A DNA stretch of 64,000 nt, from NCBI RefSeq assembly GCF_001427605.1, contig NZ_LMGZ01000019.1, positions 124,001 through 188,000 of the forward strand, in the 5' to 3' direction. Shown here one piece after another: positions 53,705 to 62,348 of this stretch. The notes below the pieces were generated by a model that was not told the DNA's origin, made no database searches, and was given only the letters and a program-made list of their open reading frames with translations. Numbering within the stretch: the stretch's first letter is position 1; every line of letters starts with the position of its first letter. The DNA is from Devosia sp. Root635. Its GTDB lineage: Bacteria > Pseudomonadota > Alphaproteobacteria > Rhizobiales > Devosiaceae. The translations under genes and the position numbers were made by a program.

Positions 53705-54853
53705 ATGGCCAAAAAACCCCAGCTTGCTATCGACACGCGGCCCTGGCGCGACCCCAAGGCAAAGCCGTTCGTGCGGATCAGGAACGTCACCAAGAAGTTC
53801 GGTGATGTCTCGGCGGTGCATGACGTGTCACTCGATATCTACAAGTCCGAACTGTTCTGCCTGCTCGGCGGCTCCGGTTCGGGCAAGTCGACGCTTTTGC
53901 GCATGCTGGCGGGCTTTGAAACACCGACCAGCGGCACGATCGAAATCGACGGCCAGGACATGACCCAGGTCGCTCCCTACAATCGGCCGGTCAACATGAT
54001 GTTCCAGTCCTATGCGCTATTCCCGCATATGAATGTGGAGCAGAATATCGCCTATGGCCTCAAGCGCGATGGCCTGCCCAAGGCCGAGATATCAGCCCGC
54101 GTCGCCGAATTGCTGGCGCTGGTGAAGCTGCAGGACTATGGCGCGCGCAAGCCGCATCAGCTCTCGGGCGGCCAGCGGCAGCGCGTGGCCCTGGCCCGTG
54201 CCCTCGCCAAGCGCCCCAAGCTGCTGCTGCTCGACGAGCCGCTCGGCGCGCTCGACAAGAAGCTGCGCGAGGAAACCCAGTTCGAACTGGTCAAGATCCA
54301 GGAAACGCTGGGCGTCACCTTCATCGTGGTGACGCATGACCAGGAAGAGGCGATGTCGCTGGCCACCCGCATCGGGGTGATGAACCAGGGCGAAATCGCC
54401 ATGATCGGCGAGCCCACCGACATCTACGAATTCCCCAATTCCAAATTCGTGGCCAATTTCATCGGCTCCGCCAATATGGTCGAGGGTGTCGTGACCGAGG
54501 ACGAGCCCGACCATGTCCGCATCCGCTCGGACGAACTGGGTTGCGACATCCATGTGGGCCACGGCGTCGATTGCGCCCCCGACCAGATCCTGTGGTGGGC
54601 CATCCGCCCCGAAAAGCTGCATCTGAGCCGCGACAAGCCAGCCGGCATCCACGGCGCCAACGTGACCCGCGGCATGGTCGAGGATATCGGCTATCTCGGC
54701 GACATGAGCGTCTACCAGGTGCTGCTCGACAGCGGCATGCGCCTGCGCGTGACCCAGACCAATACGGTGCGCGGCAATCCCGACGCCATCACCTGGGACG
54801 AACAGGTCTATGTCACCTGGGGCGACACCTCCGGTTCGGTGCTGACGGTATGA
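53705..54853 (+). CDS. potG: Polyamine ABC transporter ATPase
   Basis: This 382-residue protein has Walker [10 protein letters not shown], the Q-loop [18 protein letters not shown], signature [15 protein letters not shown], Walker [13 protein letters not shown] and the switch HDQEEAMSL. The C-terminal TOBE domain (about 300-380) is present. It begins 75 bases after potF with AGGA upstream of its ATG. It energises PotH-PotI. It is followed by a palindromic repeat of about 105 bases before potH, inside the operon. Confidence 0.93.
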   Translation: MAKKPQLAIDTRPWRDPKAKPFVRIRNVTKKFGDVSAVHDVSLDIYKSELFCLLGGSGSGKSTLLRMLAGFETPTSGTIEIDGQDMTQVAPYNRPVNMMFQSYALFPHMNVEQNIAYGLKRDGLPKAEISARVAELLALVKLQDYGARKPHQLSGGQRQRVALARALAKRPKLLLLDEPLGALDKKLREETQFELVKIQETLGVTFIVVTHDQEEAMSLATRIGVMNQGEIAMIGEPTDIYEFPNSKFVANFIGSANMVEGVVTEDEPDHVRIRSDELGCDIHVGHGVDCAPDQILWWAIRPEKLHLSRDKPAGIHGANVTRGMVEDIGYLGDMSVYQVLLDSGMRLRVTQTNTVRGNPDAITWDEQVYVTWGDTSGSVLTV

Positions 54854-54885
54854 CGACGCATTTTGTGCCCACCGACCAATCAGTC

Positions 54886-54990
54886 GACACCCTCCCCCTT
54901 GCGGGGAGGGATCAAGGGTGGGGGGTGAGAGCCCGCATATCGGGGCTCCCGACACCCCCTCCCAACCTCCCCCGTCAAGGGGGAGGTGCC
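54886..54990. repeat. Palindromic repeat inside the pot operon
   Basis: Arms CACCCTCCCCCTTGCGGGGAGGG and CCTCCCCCGTCAAGGGGGAGG, core with GCCCGCATATCGGGGC. The element near 49.1 kb is an inverted copy. It lies between potG and potH and could tune expression of the permeases. Confidence 0.78.
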
Positions 54991-55040
54991 GCGCGGTGCT
55001 CGCGGGCAAATAGCGTCCCCTTGGCCGGGAGCCTGTACCC

Positions 55041-55994
55041 ATGACCACCGCCCACGAACCCACAATCCCCCCGCCCCGGCGGCTGCGCCCCTGGAACGCC
55101 GTCGAGCGCCGCCTTGCCCGGGTCGGCATTACCGGGCGCATGCTGGTGCTGATCGCGCCGGTGCTCTGGCTGCTGGTCTTCTTCCTCGTGCCGCTGGCGG
55201 TGGTGTTCGGCATATCGCTGGCCACCAAGCAGTTCGGCCGCCCGCCCTATTCGGCCCTGCTGTCGACCGAGGAGGGCACGGTGCAACTGACGCTGCACCT
55301 GTCCAACTACATCCGCCTCTTCACCGACAATCTCTATGTCGCGGCCTATCTGAGCTCGATCCGCATCGCCGCCATTGCCACCGTCATCACGCTCCTGATC
55401 GGCTATCCCATGGCCTATGCCATCGCCCGCGCGCCCGACCGCTGGCGCAATATCCTGCTGATGCTGGTGGTATTGCCCTTCTTCACCTCGTTCCTGCTGC
55501 GCGTCTATGCGCTGACCGGCTTCATGCGCGGCAATGGCGTGATCAACCAGTTCCTTGGCCTGTTCGGCATCGAGCCGCTGGTGATGATGCAGACCGATTT
55601 TGCCGTCTATGTCGGCATCGTCTACACCTACCTGCCCTTCATGATCCTGCCGCTCTATACGACGCTGGTGAAGCTCGACACGGCCCTGTTCGAGGCCTCC
55701 GCCGATCTTGGTGCCCGCCCGGCGCGCACCTTCCTCTCGGTCACCCTGCCGCTATCCATGCCGGGCATCGTCGCCGGCTCCATGCTGGTCTTCATTCCGG
55801 CCATCGGCGAATTCGTCATCCCCTCGCTGCTGGGCGGGCCGGGTACGCTGATGATCGGCCGGGTGCTGTGGGACGAGTTCTTCACCAATACCAACTGGCC
55901 GCGCGCCGCCGCCGTCGCCATGGCCATGCTGGTCGTGGTGGTCGTGCCCATCATGCTGCTGCAACGCGCCCAGAGCGCCGTGGTGGAGAAGTAG
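55041..55994 (+). CDS. potH: Polyamine ABC transporter permease
   Basis: This 317-residue protein has about six membrane helices (first at about 33-58). The EAA loop FEASADLGARPARTFLSVTLPLSMPG is intact, and the block RNILLMLVVLPFFTSFLLRVYALTGFM is the PotB/PotH landmark. The ATG has GGGAG upstream; potI begins two bases after its stop. It forms the inner-membrane channel with PotI. Confidence 0.93.
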   Translation: MTTAHEPTIPPPRRLRPWNAVERRLARVGITGRMLVLIAPVLWLLVFFLVPLAVVFGISLATKQFGRPPYSALLSTEEGTVQLTLHLSNYIRLFTDNLYVAAYLSSIRIAAIATVITLLIGYPMAYAIARAPDRWRNILLMLVVLPFFTSFLLRVYALTGFMRGNGVINQFLGLFGIEPLVMMQTDFAVYVGIVYTYLPFMILPLYTTLVKLDTALFEASADLGARPARTFLSVTLPLSMPGIVAGSMLVFIPAIGEFVIPSLLGGPGTLMIGRVLWDEFFTNTNWPRAAAVAMAMLVVVVVPIMLLQRAQSAVVEK

Positions 55995-55995
55995 C

Positions 55996-56805
55996 ATGCG
56001 CCGGGGCTGGTTCCTTCCCATCGCCGCGTCCCTGGGCTTCGCGTTTCTTTACGCGCCCATCGTCTCGCTGGTCATCTTCTCGTTCAACGAAAGCAAGCTG
56101 GTCACCGTCTGGTCGGGCTTCTCCACCAAATGGTATGGCGAGCTGTTCAGCGATCCGCAATTGCTGGGCGCCGCCTGGCTAAGCCTGCAGATCGCCGCCA
56201 TCAGCGCCTCCATTGCGCTGGTGCTGGGCACGCTGGCCGCCGTGGCTTTGGTGCGCTTCCGCCGCTTCAAGGGCCGGACGCTGTTTTCCGGCATGGTCTC
56301 GGCGCCGCTGGTCATGCCCGATGTCATTACCGGGCTGGCGCTGCTGCTGCTGTTCGTGGCCATGGAATCCACCCTGGGCTGGCCGCAGGGCCGCGGCATG
56401 CTGACCATCGTCATCGCCCACGCCACCTTCTGCACCGCCTATGTCTGCGTCGTGGTGCAGTCGCGCCTCAGCGATTTCGACCGGAGCCTTGAAGAAGCCG
56501 CCATGGACCTGGGCGCCTCCCCCCTCCGCACCTTCTTCGACATCACCCTGCCCATCATCGCCCCGGCGCTGGTTTCGGGCTGGCTGCTCGGCTTTACCCT
56601 GTCGCTGGATGACCTGGTCATTGCCAGCTTCGTCTCGGGACCGGGCTCGTCGACCCTGCCCATGGTGATCTTTTCCAAGGTCAAGCTGGGCGTTTCGCCC
56701 GACGTCAATGCGCTGGCGACGATCATTATTGCCATTGTGGCGCTGGGCGTGCTGGCTGCGACGATTTTGCAACTGCGCGCCCGCCCGAAAAGGGCGCGAG
56801 GCTGA
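55996..56805 (+). CDS. potI: Polyamine ABC transporter permease
   Basis: This 269-residue protein has about six helices. The start FLYAPIVSLVIFSFNESKLVTVWSGFSTKWY is the PotC/PotI pattern; the EAA loop is LEEAAMDLGASPLRTFFDITLPIIAP, and SLDDLVIASFVSGPGSSTLPM is the family end. GGAGAAG precedes the ATG, which lies one base after the potH stop. It completes the transporter. A distinct small transcription unit follows. Confidence 0.93.
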   Translation: MRRGWFLPIAASLGFAFLYAPIVSLVIFSFNESKLVTVWSGFSTKWYGELFSDPQLLGAAWLSLQIAAISASIALVLGTLAAVALVRFRRFKGRTLFSGMVSAPLVMPDVITGLALLLLFVAMESTLGWPQGRGMLTIVIAHATFCTAYVCVVVQSRLSDFDRSLEEAAMDLGASPLRTFFDITLPIIAPALVSGWLLGFTLSLDDLVIASFVSGPGSSTLPMVIFSKVKLGVSPDVNALATIIIAIVALGVLAATILQLRARPKRARG

Positions 56806-56861
56806 CCGGGCTGGACAGGCGCGGCAAACGGGGTCATGCTCCCCTCATGTTCAACCAACGT

Positions 56862-56958
56862 GAAGGAGGTGATCCAGTGTCTTTTGAGATTTTGGTACTC
56901 GAAGAAGGTCTGGGATATAGAGTGCTGATCGGGAGTGATCTCGGCTAGCACCTCCTTC
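56862..56958 (+). promoter_or_regulatory. Extreme Shine-Dalgarno and matching anti-Shine-Dalgarno of the small gene
   Basis: GAAGGAGGTG (56862-56871) is the exact reverse complement of CACCTCCTTC (56949-56958), so the mRNA could sequester its own ribosome-binding site. The longer AAGGAGGTGATCCAG is complementary to 15 bases of the conserved 16S rRNA 3' end. The second arm begins one base past the TAG stop. Confidence 0.7.
56877..56948 (+). CDS. Small protein gene, 23 residues
   Basis: A GTG start at 56877 with AGGAGG seven bases upstream opens a 23-codon frame to a TAG at 56946. The product begins MSFEILVLEEGLGYRV and ends IGSDLG; it is acidic and mostly hydrophobic-acidic alternating. The same frame also has an ATG 30 bases earlier, but the Shine-Dalgarno favours the GTG. 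The gene has its own terminator, so it is a separate small transcript between potI and purU. No family is recognised. It could be a true small protein or a leader peptide whose translation exposes or hides the anti-Shine-Dalgarno. Confidence 0.55.
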   Translation: MSFEILVLEEGLGYRVLIGSDLG

Positions 56959-56988
56959 CTCGGCACTCGAGGCCGATACACTCAGGAA

Positions 56989-57015
56989 GGGTCGTCCCGC
57001 GGGGCGGCCCTTTTT
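56989..57015 (+). terminator. Terminator of the small gene unit
   Basis: Stem GGGTCGTCCC / GGGGCGGCCC (with G-U pairs) followed by TTTTT, 40 bases past the small frame. It also separates the unit from purU. Confidence 0.85.
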
Positions 57016-57080
57016 GCTGCGCCCTTGACGGAGCGCCTCAAGCCATTGATACCGCTGGCCAGATTTGTTGGAGTCCTGCG

Positions 57081-57935
57081 ATGTCCGCGGCCAGTTTCGT
57101 TCTCACCCTTTCCTGCGCCGACCGCCCCGGCATCGTCGCCGCCATCACCACCGAACTGGCCGCTTTGGGCGCCAATATCGCCGAATCCAACCAGTTCTGG
57201 GACCGCGAGACCGACCGCTTCTTCATGCGGCTGGCCTTTACCGCGCCGGATGGCGTGGGGCGCGACGCCATCGAGCGGGCGCTGAAATCGCCCATCGAGC
57301 GCTTTTCGATGAAGACAAGCCTGGCCGATGATGCGCGCAAGAAACGCGTGGTCATCATGGTCTCCAAGTTCGACCACACGCTGCTGCACCTGCTCTACCA
57401 GATCCGCGTCGGCTGGCTCGACGCCGAGGTGGCAGCGATCATTTCCAACCACCCGGATACGCAAAAGATCGCCGAGGATGCCGGCATCCCCTTCCACCTG
57501 CTGCCGGTGACCAGGGACACCAAGGCGAGCCAGGAGGAACAGGTGCTGGCTTTGGTCAAGCAGACGGGCGCCGACCTCGTGGTGCTGGCGCGCTACATGC
57601 AGGTTTTGAGCGACAACCTCTCGACCCGCCTCTTCGGGCAGGTGATCAATATCCACCACTCGTTCCTGCCCAGCTTCAAGGGCGCCAAGCCCTATCACCA
57701 GGCCCACGAGCGCGGCGTCAAGATCATCGGCGCCACCGCCCATTACGTGACGCCCGACCTCGACGAAGGCCCGATCATCGAGCAGGAAACCGCCCGCGTC
57801 ACCCATGCCATGAGCCCCGATGACCTGGTGGCCGCCGGACGGGATATCGAGAGCCGGGTGCTGGCTCGGGCGGTCAAGCTGCACCTGGAGAGCCGGGTGA
57901 TGCTGAACGGGAAGAAGACGGTGGTGTTCGGGTAG
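57081..57935 (+). CDS. purU: Formyltetrahydrofolate deformylase
   Basis: This 284-residue protein has an N-terminal ACT domain (about 6-80: FVLTLSCADRPGIVAAITTELA) and a formyltransferase-like domain with VSKFDHTLLHLLYQ, LARYMQVLSD and the catalytic NIHHSFLPSFKGAKPYHQAH...ATAHYVTPDLDEGPIIEQ. The Asn-His-Asp triad is complete. It hydrolyses 10-formyl-THF to formate and THF, supplying formate and balancing folates. GGAG precedes the ATG. Length equals other PurU proteins. It is monocistronic as far as seen. Confidence 0.95.
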   Translation: MSAASFVLTLSCADRPGIVAAITTELAALGANIAESNQFWDRETDRFFMRLAFTAPDGVGRDAIERALKSPIERFSMKTSLADDARKKRVVIMVSKFDHTLLHLLYQIRVGWLDAEVAAIISNHPDTQKIAEDAGIPFHLLPVTRDTKASQEEQVLALVKQTGADLVVLARYMQVLSDNLSTRLFGQVINIHHSFLPSFKGAKPYHQAHERGVKIIGATAHYVTPDLDEGPIIEQETARVTHAMSPDDLVAAGRDIESRVLARAVKLHLESRVMLNGKKTVVFG

Positions 57936-57939
57936 GGCT

Positions 57940-58073
57940 GTGGCACGCCCTCGTGGTTCGAGGCTCGTGAAGAACTCGCACCTCACCATGAGGGCCGCTT
58001 TGAACGCGGTGTCCAGTAGCCCTCATGGTGAAGCGGGAGCGCAGCGACCCTCGAACCACGAGGGCGTGGCACA
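57940..58073. repeat. Palindromic intergenic repeat, second copy
   Basis: Outer arms TGTGGCACGCCCTCGTGG and its inverted near-copy ending in CGTGGCACA; inner arms CACCTCACCATGAGGG and CCCTCATGGTGAAG. It is the same family as 50145-50275 and lies between convergent purU and the Rrf2 gene. Confidence 0.85.
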
Positions 58074-58077
58074 ATCG

Positions 58078-58506
58078 CTAAACCGGCAAATCTTCCAGCC
58101 GGAGCGAATCCGCCAGCGTCGTGCGGTCGAGCACTTCGCGGGTGGCCAGCGTTACCCGCTCGAAGACGTGGCGGATTTCGCAGGAGGCCTCGTCGCGGCA
58201 ATCGGCGCATTTCTTGTAGGCGATCTTGGACAGGCAGGGCAGCGGCGCGATGGGACCATCGATGAGGCGCAGCACCTCGCCGAACATGATCTGCTCGGGA
58301 TCCTTGAGCAATTCATAGCCGCCCGAGCGACCGCGGCGGCTGGCGACGAACCCGGCCCGCTTGAGCTCGAGCAGGATCTGCTCGAGGAATTTCTTGGGGA
58401 TCGCCTGTTCCTTGGAAATCTCGCCGATCATCATGGTTTCCCCGCGCCCGGTCCGGGCGAGGGACACCAGCGCGCGCAAGGCATATTTGGCTTTTTGCGA
58501 AATCAT
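58078..58506 (-). CDS. Rrf2-family regulator with four cysteines
   Basis: This 142-residue protein has the Rrf2 winged helix start MISQKAKYALRALVSLAR and the helix-turn-helix around ISKEQAIPKKFLEQILLELKRAGFV followed by SRRGRSGGYEL. Four cysteines occur as C-x8-C-x2-C-x5-C (PLPCLSKIAYKKCADCRDEASC), a possible Fe-S cluster or redox site. It differs from the classical three-cysteine IscR/RirA spacing, so the assignment to either is not supported. The target genes are unknown; the closest divergent or downstream partner is the antiporter gene upstream. Confidence 0.85.
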   Translation of the reverse strand: MISQKAKYALRALVSLARTGRGETMMIGEISKEQAIPKKFLEQILLELKRAGFVASRRGRSGGYELLKDPEQIMFGEVLRLIDGPIAPLPCLSKIAYKKCADCRDEASCEIRHVFERVTLATREVLDRTTLADSLRLEDLPV

Positions 58507-58615
58507 CGGCCCTACTGACTTCCCGGTGCACCCATCTGGCGCGCCGAACGCGATCGGGGCAGGAACACAGCCCCGCTGAACTCTATGCGCCCGCGCTCAA
58601 GCCTTTGACAAGAGG

Positions 58616-60880
58616 CTAGCTTTTGGGCTCGGGAACCACCGGCGGCACGGTGGGCTCATCCTTGCTTTCCGCGTCCGGCTCGGGCGGCGCGATACCGCCT
58701 TCGCTGGTCTCGGCGGCGGCCTCTGCAGCGGTCTCGGCATCGATCTCCGCCGTGGTTTCGGCAGCCGGCTCCGCTGCCACTTCCGGCTCGGCGGCGGGAA
58801 CCACCACCTCGTCAATGGCTGCCGGTGCTTCACCAATGGCCGGAGTCGCATCGACCGATTCCGGCCCTGCCGCTGCCGGCTCGGCTGGGATGGACGCGGC
58901 TTCGACGGCATCGATGACCACTGGATCGGATTCTGCTGCTTCGGTGGCCGGCGGCGGCAGCTCAATAACCGCGTCCGGCGTCGCGACATCGGCAGCCGCA
59001 ACCTTTGCCAACAGGTTCTCCACCACCGGCAGCCTGGGCTCGTCGGGCACCGGCATGGCCGCCGATGCCAGGTTACCGCCATCGCCGCGCAGGAAGGTCA
59101 GGATGCCCTTGCCGATTTCGCGCTCGCCGCGAATGACCGCAGTGGCGCCCAGATTGCGCAGGAAGGCTTCTTCCTCCTCCGAATAGGCGCGGGCGATGAT
59201 GGAAATGCCCGGATTGAGCTTGCGGCCGGATTCGCAGACCGACCCCGCCTCGAAGCCATTGGAAATGGCGATCAGCAGGTTGCGGGCCTGCGGCAGGTTG
59301 GCCAGCTTGAGCGTATCCTGGCTGGCGGCATTGCCGAAGATGACTTCAAAACCCTCGGCCCGCGCGGCGGCGACGTCATGGTCCGAATCCTCGATCACCA
59401 CCAGCCCGCCGCCATCGGCCTTGATGCCGTCGGCCACGATACGCCCGACCTGGCCAAAGCCGACCAGCACGGTATGGCCGGACTGGTGCGACGGCTCGTC
59501 CGTATCGTCGTCATCATCAGCGCCGAGCGCCCCGGTATCGATCGCCGCCGCGCTCGGCGCGTCGGTCGTCGCGGGTCCCGTTGCGGCCTCGGACAGCTCG
59601 GTGGGCTCGACACGCGCGCCATCATGCGTCGCCTTGCGCTGGGCGACCTTCGCCTCGAAGCGCGGCTTGGCCAGGTCTACCAGCCAGAATATAACCGGAT
59701 TGAGGATGATGGATATCACCGCGCCGGCCAGCACCAAATCCTGCGCTTCCTTGGGCATGATGGCCAGCGACACGCCCATGCTGGCGATGATGAAGGAAAA
59801 TTCGCCGATCTGCGCCAGCGACGCGGAAATGGTCAGCGCCGTCCCCACAGGCCGCTTGAACAGCAGCACGATGCCAAACGCGGCCAGCGACTTGCCGATG
59901 ACGATGATGAAGACCGTTGCCAGTAGCGGCACCGGATTGGTGATGATGGTCGAGGGGTCGAACAGCATGCCGACCGAAACGAAGAACAGCACGGCAAAGG
60001 CGTCGCGCAGCGGCAGGGTTTCCTGCGCGGCGCGATGGCTGAGTTCGCTTTCGGAGAGGATCATGCCGGCAAAGAACGCGCCCAGCGCCAGCGACACGCC
60101 GAACAGCACGGCCGAACCGAGCGCCACGCCCAGCGCGATGGCCAGCACCGCCAGGCGGAACAGTTCGCGGCTGCCGGTATGAGCGGTGCCATGCAGCGCC
60201 CAGGGAATGAAGCGGCGGCCCACGATCATCATGAAGCCGACAAAGGCGGCAATCTTGATGACGGTGAGCCCGATGACCCCCCAGATGCCGATACCCCCGC
60301 CCGCCAGGCGCTCGACAAACGAAACGAAGGGATCGTGCGGGGCGTTTTCGCTGCCGCCCAAAGCCGCGAAGGCCGGGATCAGCACCAGCGCCAGCACGCA
60401 GACCAAATCCTCCACGATCAGCCAGCCCACGGCAATCCGGCCACGGTCGGTTTCGAGCAGGCGGCGATCCTGCATGGCCTTGAGCAGCACCACGGTCGAG
60501 GCGCAGGACAGCGCCAGGCCGAAAAGCAGGGACCCTCCGACATCCCAGCCGAGCAGCATGCCCAGCCCGAAACCCAGCAAGGTCGCCAGCGCGATCTGGC
60601 CGACGGCGCCGGGAATGGCCAGCGCCCGCACGCTCATCAAATCCTTGAGCGAGAAATGCAGGCCCACCCCGAACATGAGAAGGATCACGCCCAGCTCGGC
60701 CAATTCGGCGCCCAGCGCCTGATCGGCCACGAAGCCCGGTGTGTAGGGCCCCACCAGCACGCCGGCAGCCAGATAGCCCACCAGGGGAGGCATCTTGAAG
60801 CGATTGGCGATCATGCCGAAAATGAAGGCCAGCACCAGACCCGCGACGATCGTTGAGATCAGGGGGGTGTCGTGGTGCAT
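58616..60880 (-). CDS. CPA2 cation:proton antiporter, KefB/YbaL-like, with extended tail
   Basis: This 754-residue protein has about 12 hydrophobic segments in the first 395 residues (start VGYLAAGVLVGPYTPGF, mid ALGAFFAGMILSESELSHRAA, typical of KefB-type exchangers). A regulatory RCK/TrkA-N domain follows at about 465-580 (HTVLVGFGQVGRIVADGI, IIARAYSEEEEAFLRNLGA). The last about 150 residues are Ala/Glu/Pro-rich and probably disordered, longer than usual. It exchanges K+ or Na+ for H+ in the inner membrane, under redox or nucleotide control. GGAGG precedes the ATG. It is close to YbaL in domain order. Confidence 0.87.
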   Translation of the reverse strand: MHHDTPLISTIVAGLVLAFIFGMIANRFKMPPLVGYLAAGVLVGPYTPGFVADQALGAELAELGVILLMFGVGLHFSLKDLMSVRALAIPGAVGQIALATLLGFGLGMLLGWDVGGSLLFGLALSCASTVVLLKAMQDRRLLETDRGRIAVGWLIVEDLVCVLALVLIPAFAALGGSENAPHDPFVSFVERLAGGGIGIWGVIGLTVIKIAAFVGFMMIVGRRFIPWALHGTAHTGSRELFRLAVLAIALGVALGSAVLFGVSLALGAFFAGMILSESELSHRAAQETLPLRDAFAVLFFVSVGMLFDPSTIITNPVPLLATVFIIVIGKSLAAFGIVLLFKRPVGTALTISASLAQIGEFSFIIASMGVSLAIMPKEAQDLVLAGAVISIILNPVIFWLVDLAKPRFEAKVAQRKATHDGARVEPTELSEAATGPATTDAPSAAAIDTGALGADDDDDTDEPSHQSGHTVLVGFGQVGRIVADGIKADGGGLVVIEDSDHDVAAARAEGFEVIFGNAASQDTLKLANLPQARNLLIAISNGFEAGSVCESGRKLNPGISIIARAYSEEEEAFLRNLGATAVIRGEREIGKGILTFLRGDGGNLASAAMPVPDEPRLPVVENLLAKVAAADVATPDAVIELPPPATEAAESDPVVIDAVEAASIPAEPAAAGPESVDATPAIGEAPAAIDEVVVPAAEPEVAAEPAAETTAEIDAETAAEAAAETSEGGIAPPEPDAESKDEPTVPPVVPEPKS

Positions 60881-61259
60881 GATGCCTCCGTTGTGGGGAA
60901 TGATCCGGGCTGATGGAAATCTCTACGACCAAGATGGGGTATAGAGGCGCATTGCGCAAGCACCACCAATGCTGGAAACATCAGCAATTTGGCTTACTTG
61001 GCGAGAAAACTTCACAGCACCCGATGCAGAAACGCGAGTTTGTCTTTGTTATGACGGAACCCGCCCTTGCGGCGCATCTCCTGCAGGGAAAACACGAACC
61101 CGTCACACGCCTCCCAGTCTATCCGCTCCTCCGGCATCACCCGGCTTGTCCGGATGATCCATCTTCGGCGCGTGTGGAGCCGTGCATTGCCCGGACCAGC
61201 CGGGCAATGCACGGTGGAGGGGCGGGTCTGCCAATGTGGGGAGAGGGCCCTCGCCCGCT
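60881..61259. other. 379-base gap between the antiporter and helicase genes
   Basis: No credible gene is seen. The right half (about 61139-61214) holds a repeat of the style often found between Rhizobiales genes, ending in a perfect 15-bp stem at 61180-61214. The rest is plain sequence that probably contains the antiporter promoter next to 60881. Confidence 0.6.
61180..61214. repeat. Perfect 15-bp inverted repeat
   Basis: CCGTGCATTGCCCGG, a 5-base loop, then CCGGGCAATGCACGG. It lies 46 bases past the helicase stop on the minus strand and may end that transcript, although no T-run follows. Confidence 0.75.
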
Positions 61260-62348
61260 TCAGGAAACCACGGTGATCTTTTCGGCGGCGCGGGTAATGC
61301 CGGTATAGAGCCAGCGCGCCCGTTCCTCGCGGAACACGAAGCTCTCGTCGAACAGATAGACATTGTCCCACTGGCTGCCCTGCGCCTTATGGACAGTGAG
61401 GCAGTAGCCGAAGGTGAATTCGTCGAACTGGCGGCGCTCGGGCCAGCTCATCGTATCTTCCTCGCCCGAAAAGAAGGCCTTGTGCGTCAGCACCCGCGCC
61501 TCGCCCTTGCCCTCGTCGGCCCCCAGCAGCAGCGAATATTTGCCATTGGTCCGCTTGGTGACTTCGGTGACGATCCAGATCTGGCCGTTGAGCAGCTTCT
61601 TGCGCGGATTGTTGCGCAGGCAGACCATGCGGTCGCCTTCCACCGGCTCGTGGAAGGGCAGGCCGCGTAATTCGCGCAGGCGATCATTGTATTGCAGGCG
61701 GGTCTTGTTGCGGCCCACCAGCACCTGGTCGGCTTCGAGTACCGCGTTGCGATCGACATTGTCGCGGCCCACCACGATGGATTCGCCATAGGAGCCGCGC
61801 TCGAGAAAGCCGCCTTCGCGCACTTGCATGGAGAGGTGGATGATCGGATTGTCCGCCGCCTGGCGGTGGATTTCGGTGAGCATGATGTCGGGCTCGTCGG
61901 CGGTGAAGAAACCGGCGCCCTGCACCGGCGGCAGCTGGAACGGATCGCCCAGCACCAGCACCTTGACCCCAAAGCTGAGCAGGTCGCGGCCCAGTTGCTC
62001 ATCGACCATCGACACTTCATCGATAACGATGAGATCGGCATCGGCGGCCGGGCTTTCATCGTCGAGCACGAAGCGCGGCTCGCCCTCCTTTTCGCTGACC
62101 AGGGTATAGATCAGGCTATGGATGGTCTGCGCGCCCTTGCAGCCGCGCTTGCGCATGACCAGAGCCGCCTTGCCAGTAAAGGCGGCATATTTGACGCTGC
62201 GGACATCCTGCGCCAGATGCACGGCCAGGGTCGACTTGCCGGTGCCGGCCCAGCCGAACAGGCGGAACACCTGGGGCCCGTTCTTGTCCTTGAGCCAGGC
62301 GGACACCGCCTTGAGCGCGCCATCCTGCTGGGGCGACCAGACCGGCAT
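61260..62348 (-). CDS. RecD-like SF1 DNA helicase
   Basis: This 362-residue protein has Walker A FGWAGTGKSTLAVHLA, Walker B LIVIDEVSMVD, motif III VLVLGDPFQLPPV and C-terminal motifs FGYCLTVHKAQGSQWDNVYLF (motif V) and RWLYTGITRAAEKITVV (motif VI). This is the compact RecD2/Dda-type core without the long N-terminal arm of RecD2. It should unwind DNA 5' to 3'. It is the last gene of an operon with a FAH-type hydrolase, whose stop and this start share bases (TGATG). No repair gene is next to it. Its biological role is unclear. Confidence 0.85.
   Translation of the reverse strand: MPVWSPQQDGALKAVSAWLKDKNGPQVFRLFGWAGTGKSTLAVHLAQDVRSVKYAAFTGKAALVMRKRGCKGAQTIHSLIYTLVSEKEGEPRFVLDDESPAADADLIVIDEVSMVDEQLGRDLLSFGVKVLVLGDPFQLPPVQGAGFFTADEPDIMLTEIHRQAADNPIIHLSMQVREGGFLERGSYGESIVVGRDNVDRNAVLEADQVLVGRNKTRLQYNDRLRELRGLPFHEPVEGDRMVCLRNNPRKKLLNGQIWIVTEVTKRTNGKYSLLLGADEGKGEARVLTHKAFFSGEEDTMSWPERRQFDEFTFGYCLTVHKAQGSQWDNVYLFDESFVFREERARWLYTGITRAAEKITVVS

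Noticed and set aside
56862..56880. Remnant of a 16S rRNA 3' end on the minus strand
   Set aside because: Only about 15 bases match (CTGGATCACCTCCTT); the bases before them do not resemble the conserved 16S end. A long Shine-Dalgarno on the plus strand explains it better.
61012..61371. Minus-strand open frame of 119 codons overlapping the helicase end
   Set aside because: It is Arg/His-rich, overlaps the helicase C-terminus in another frame and includes an intergenic palindromic repeat with perfect 15-bp arms.
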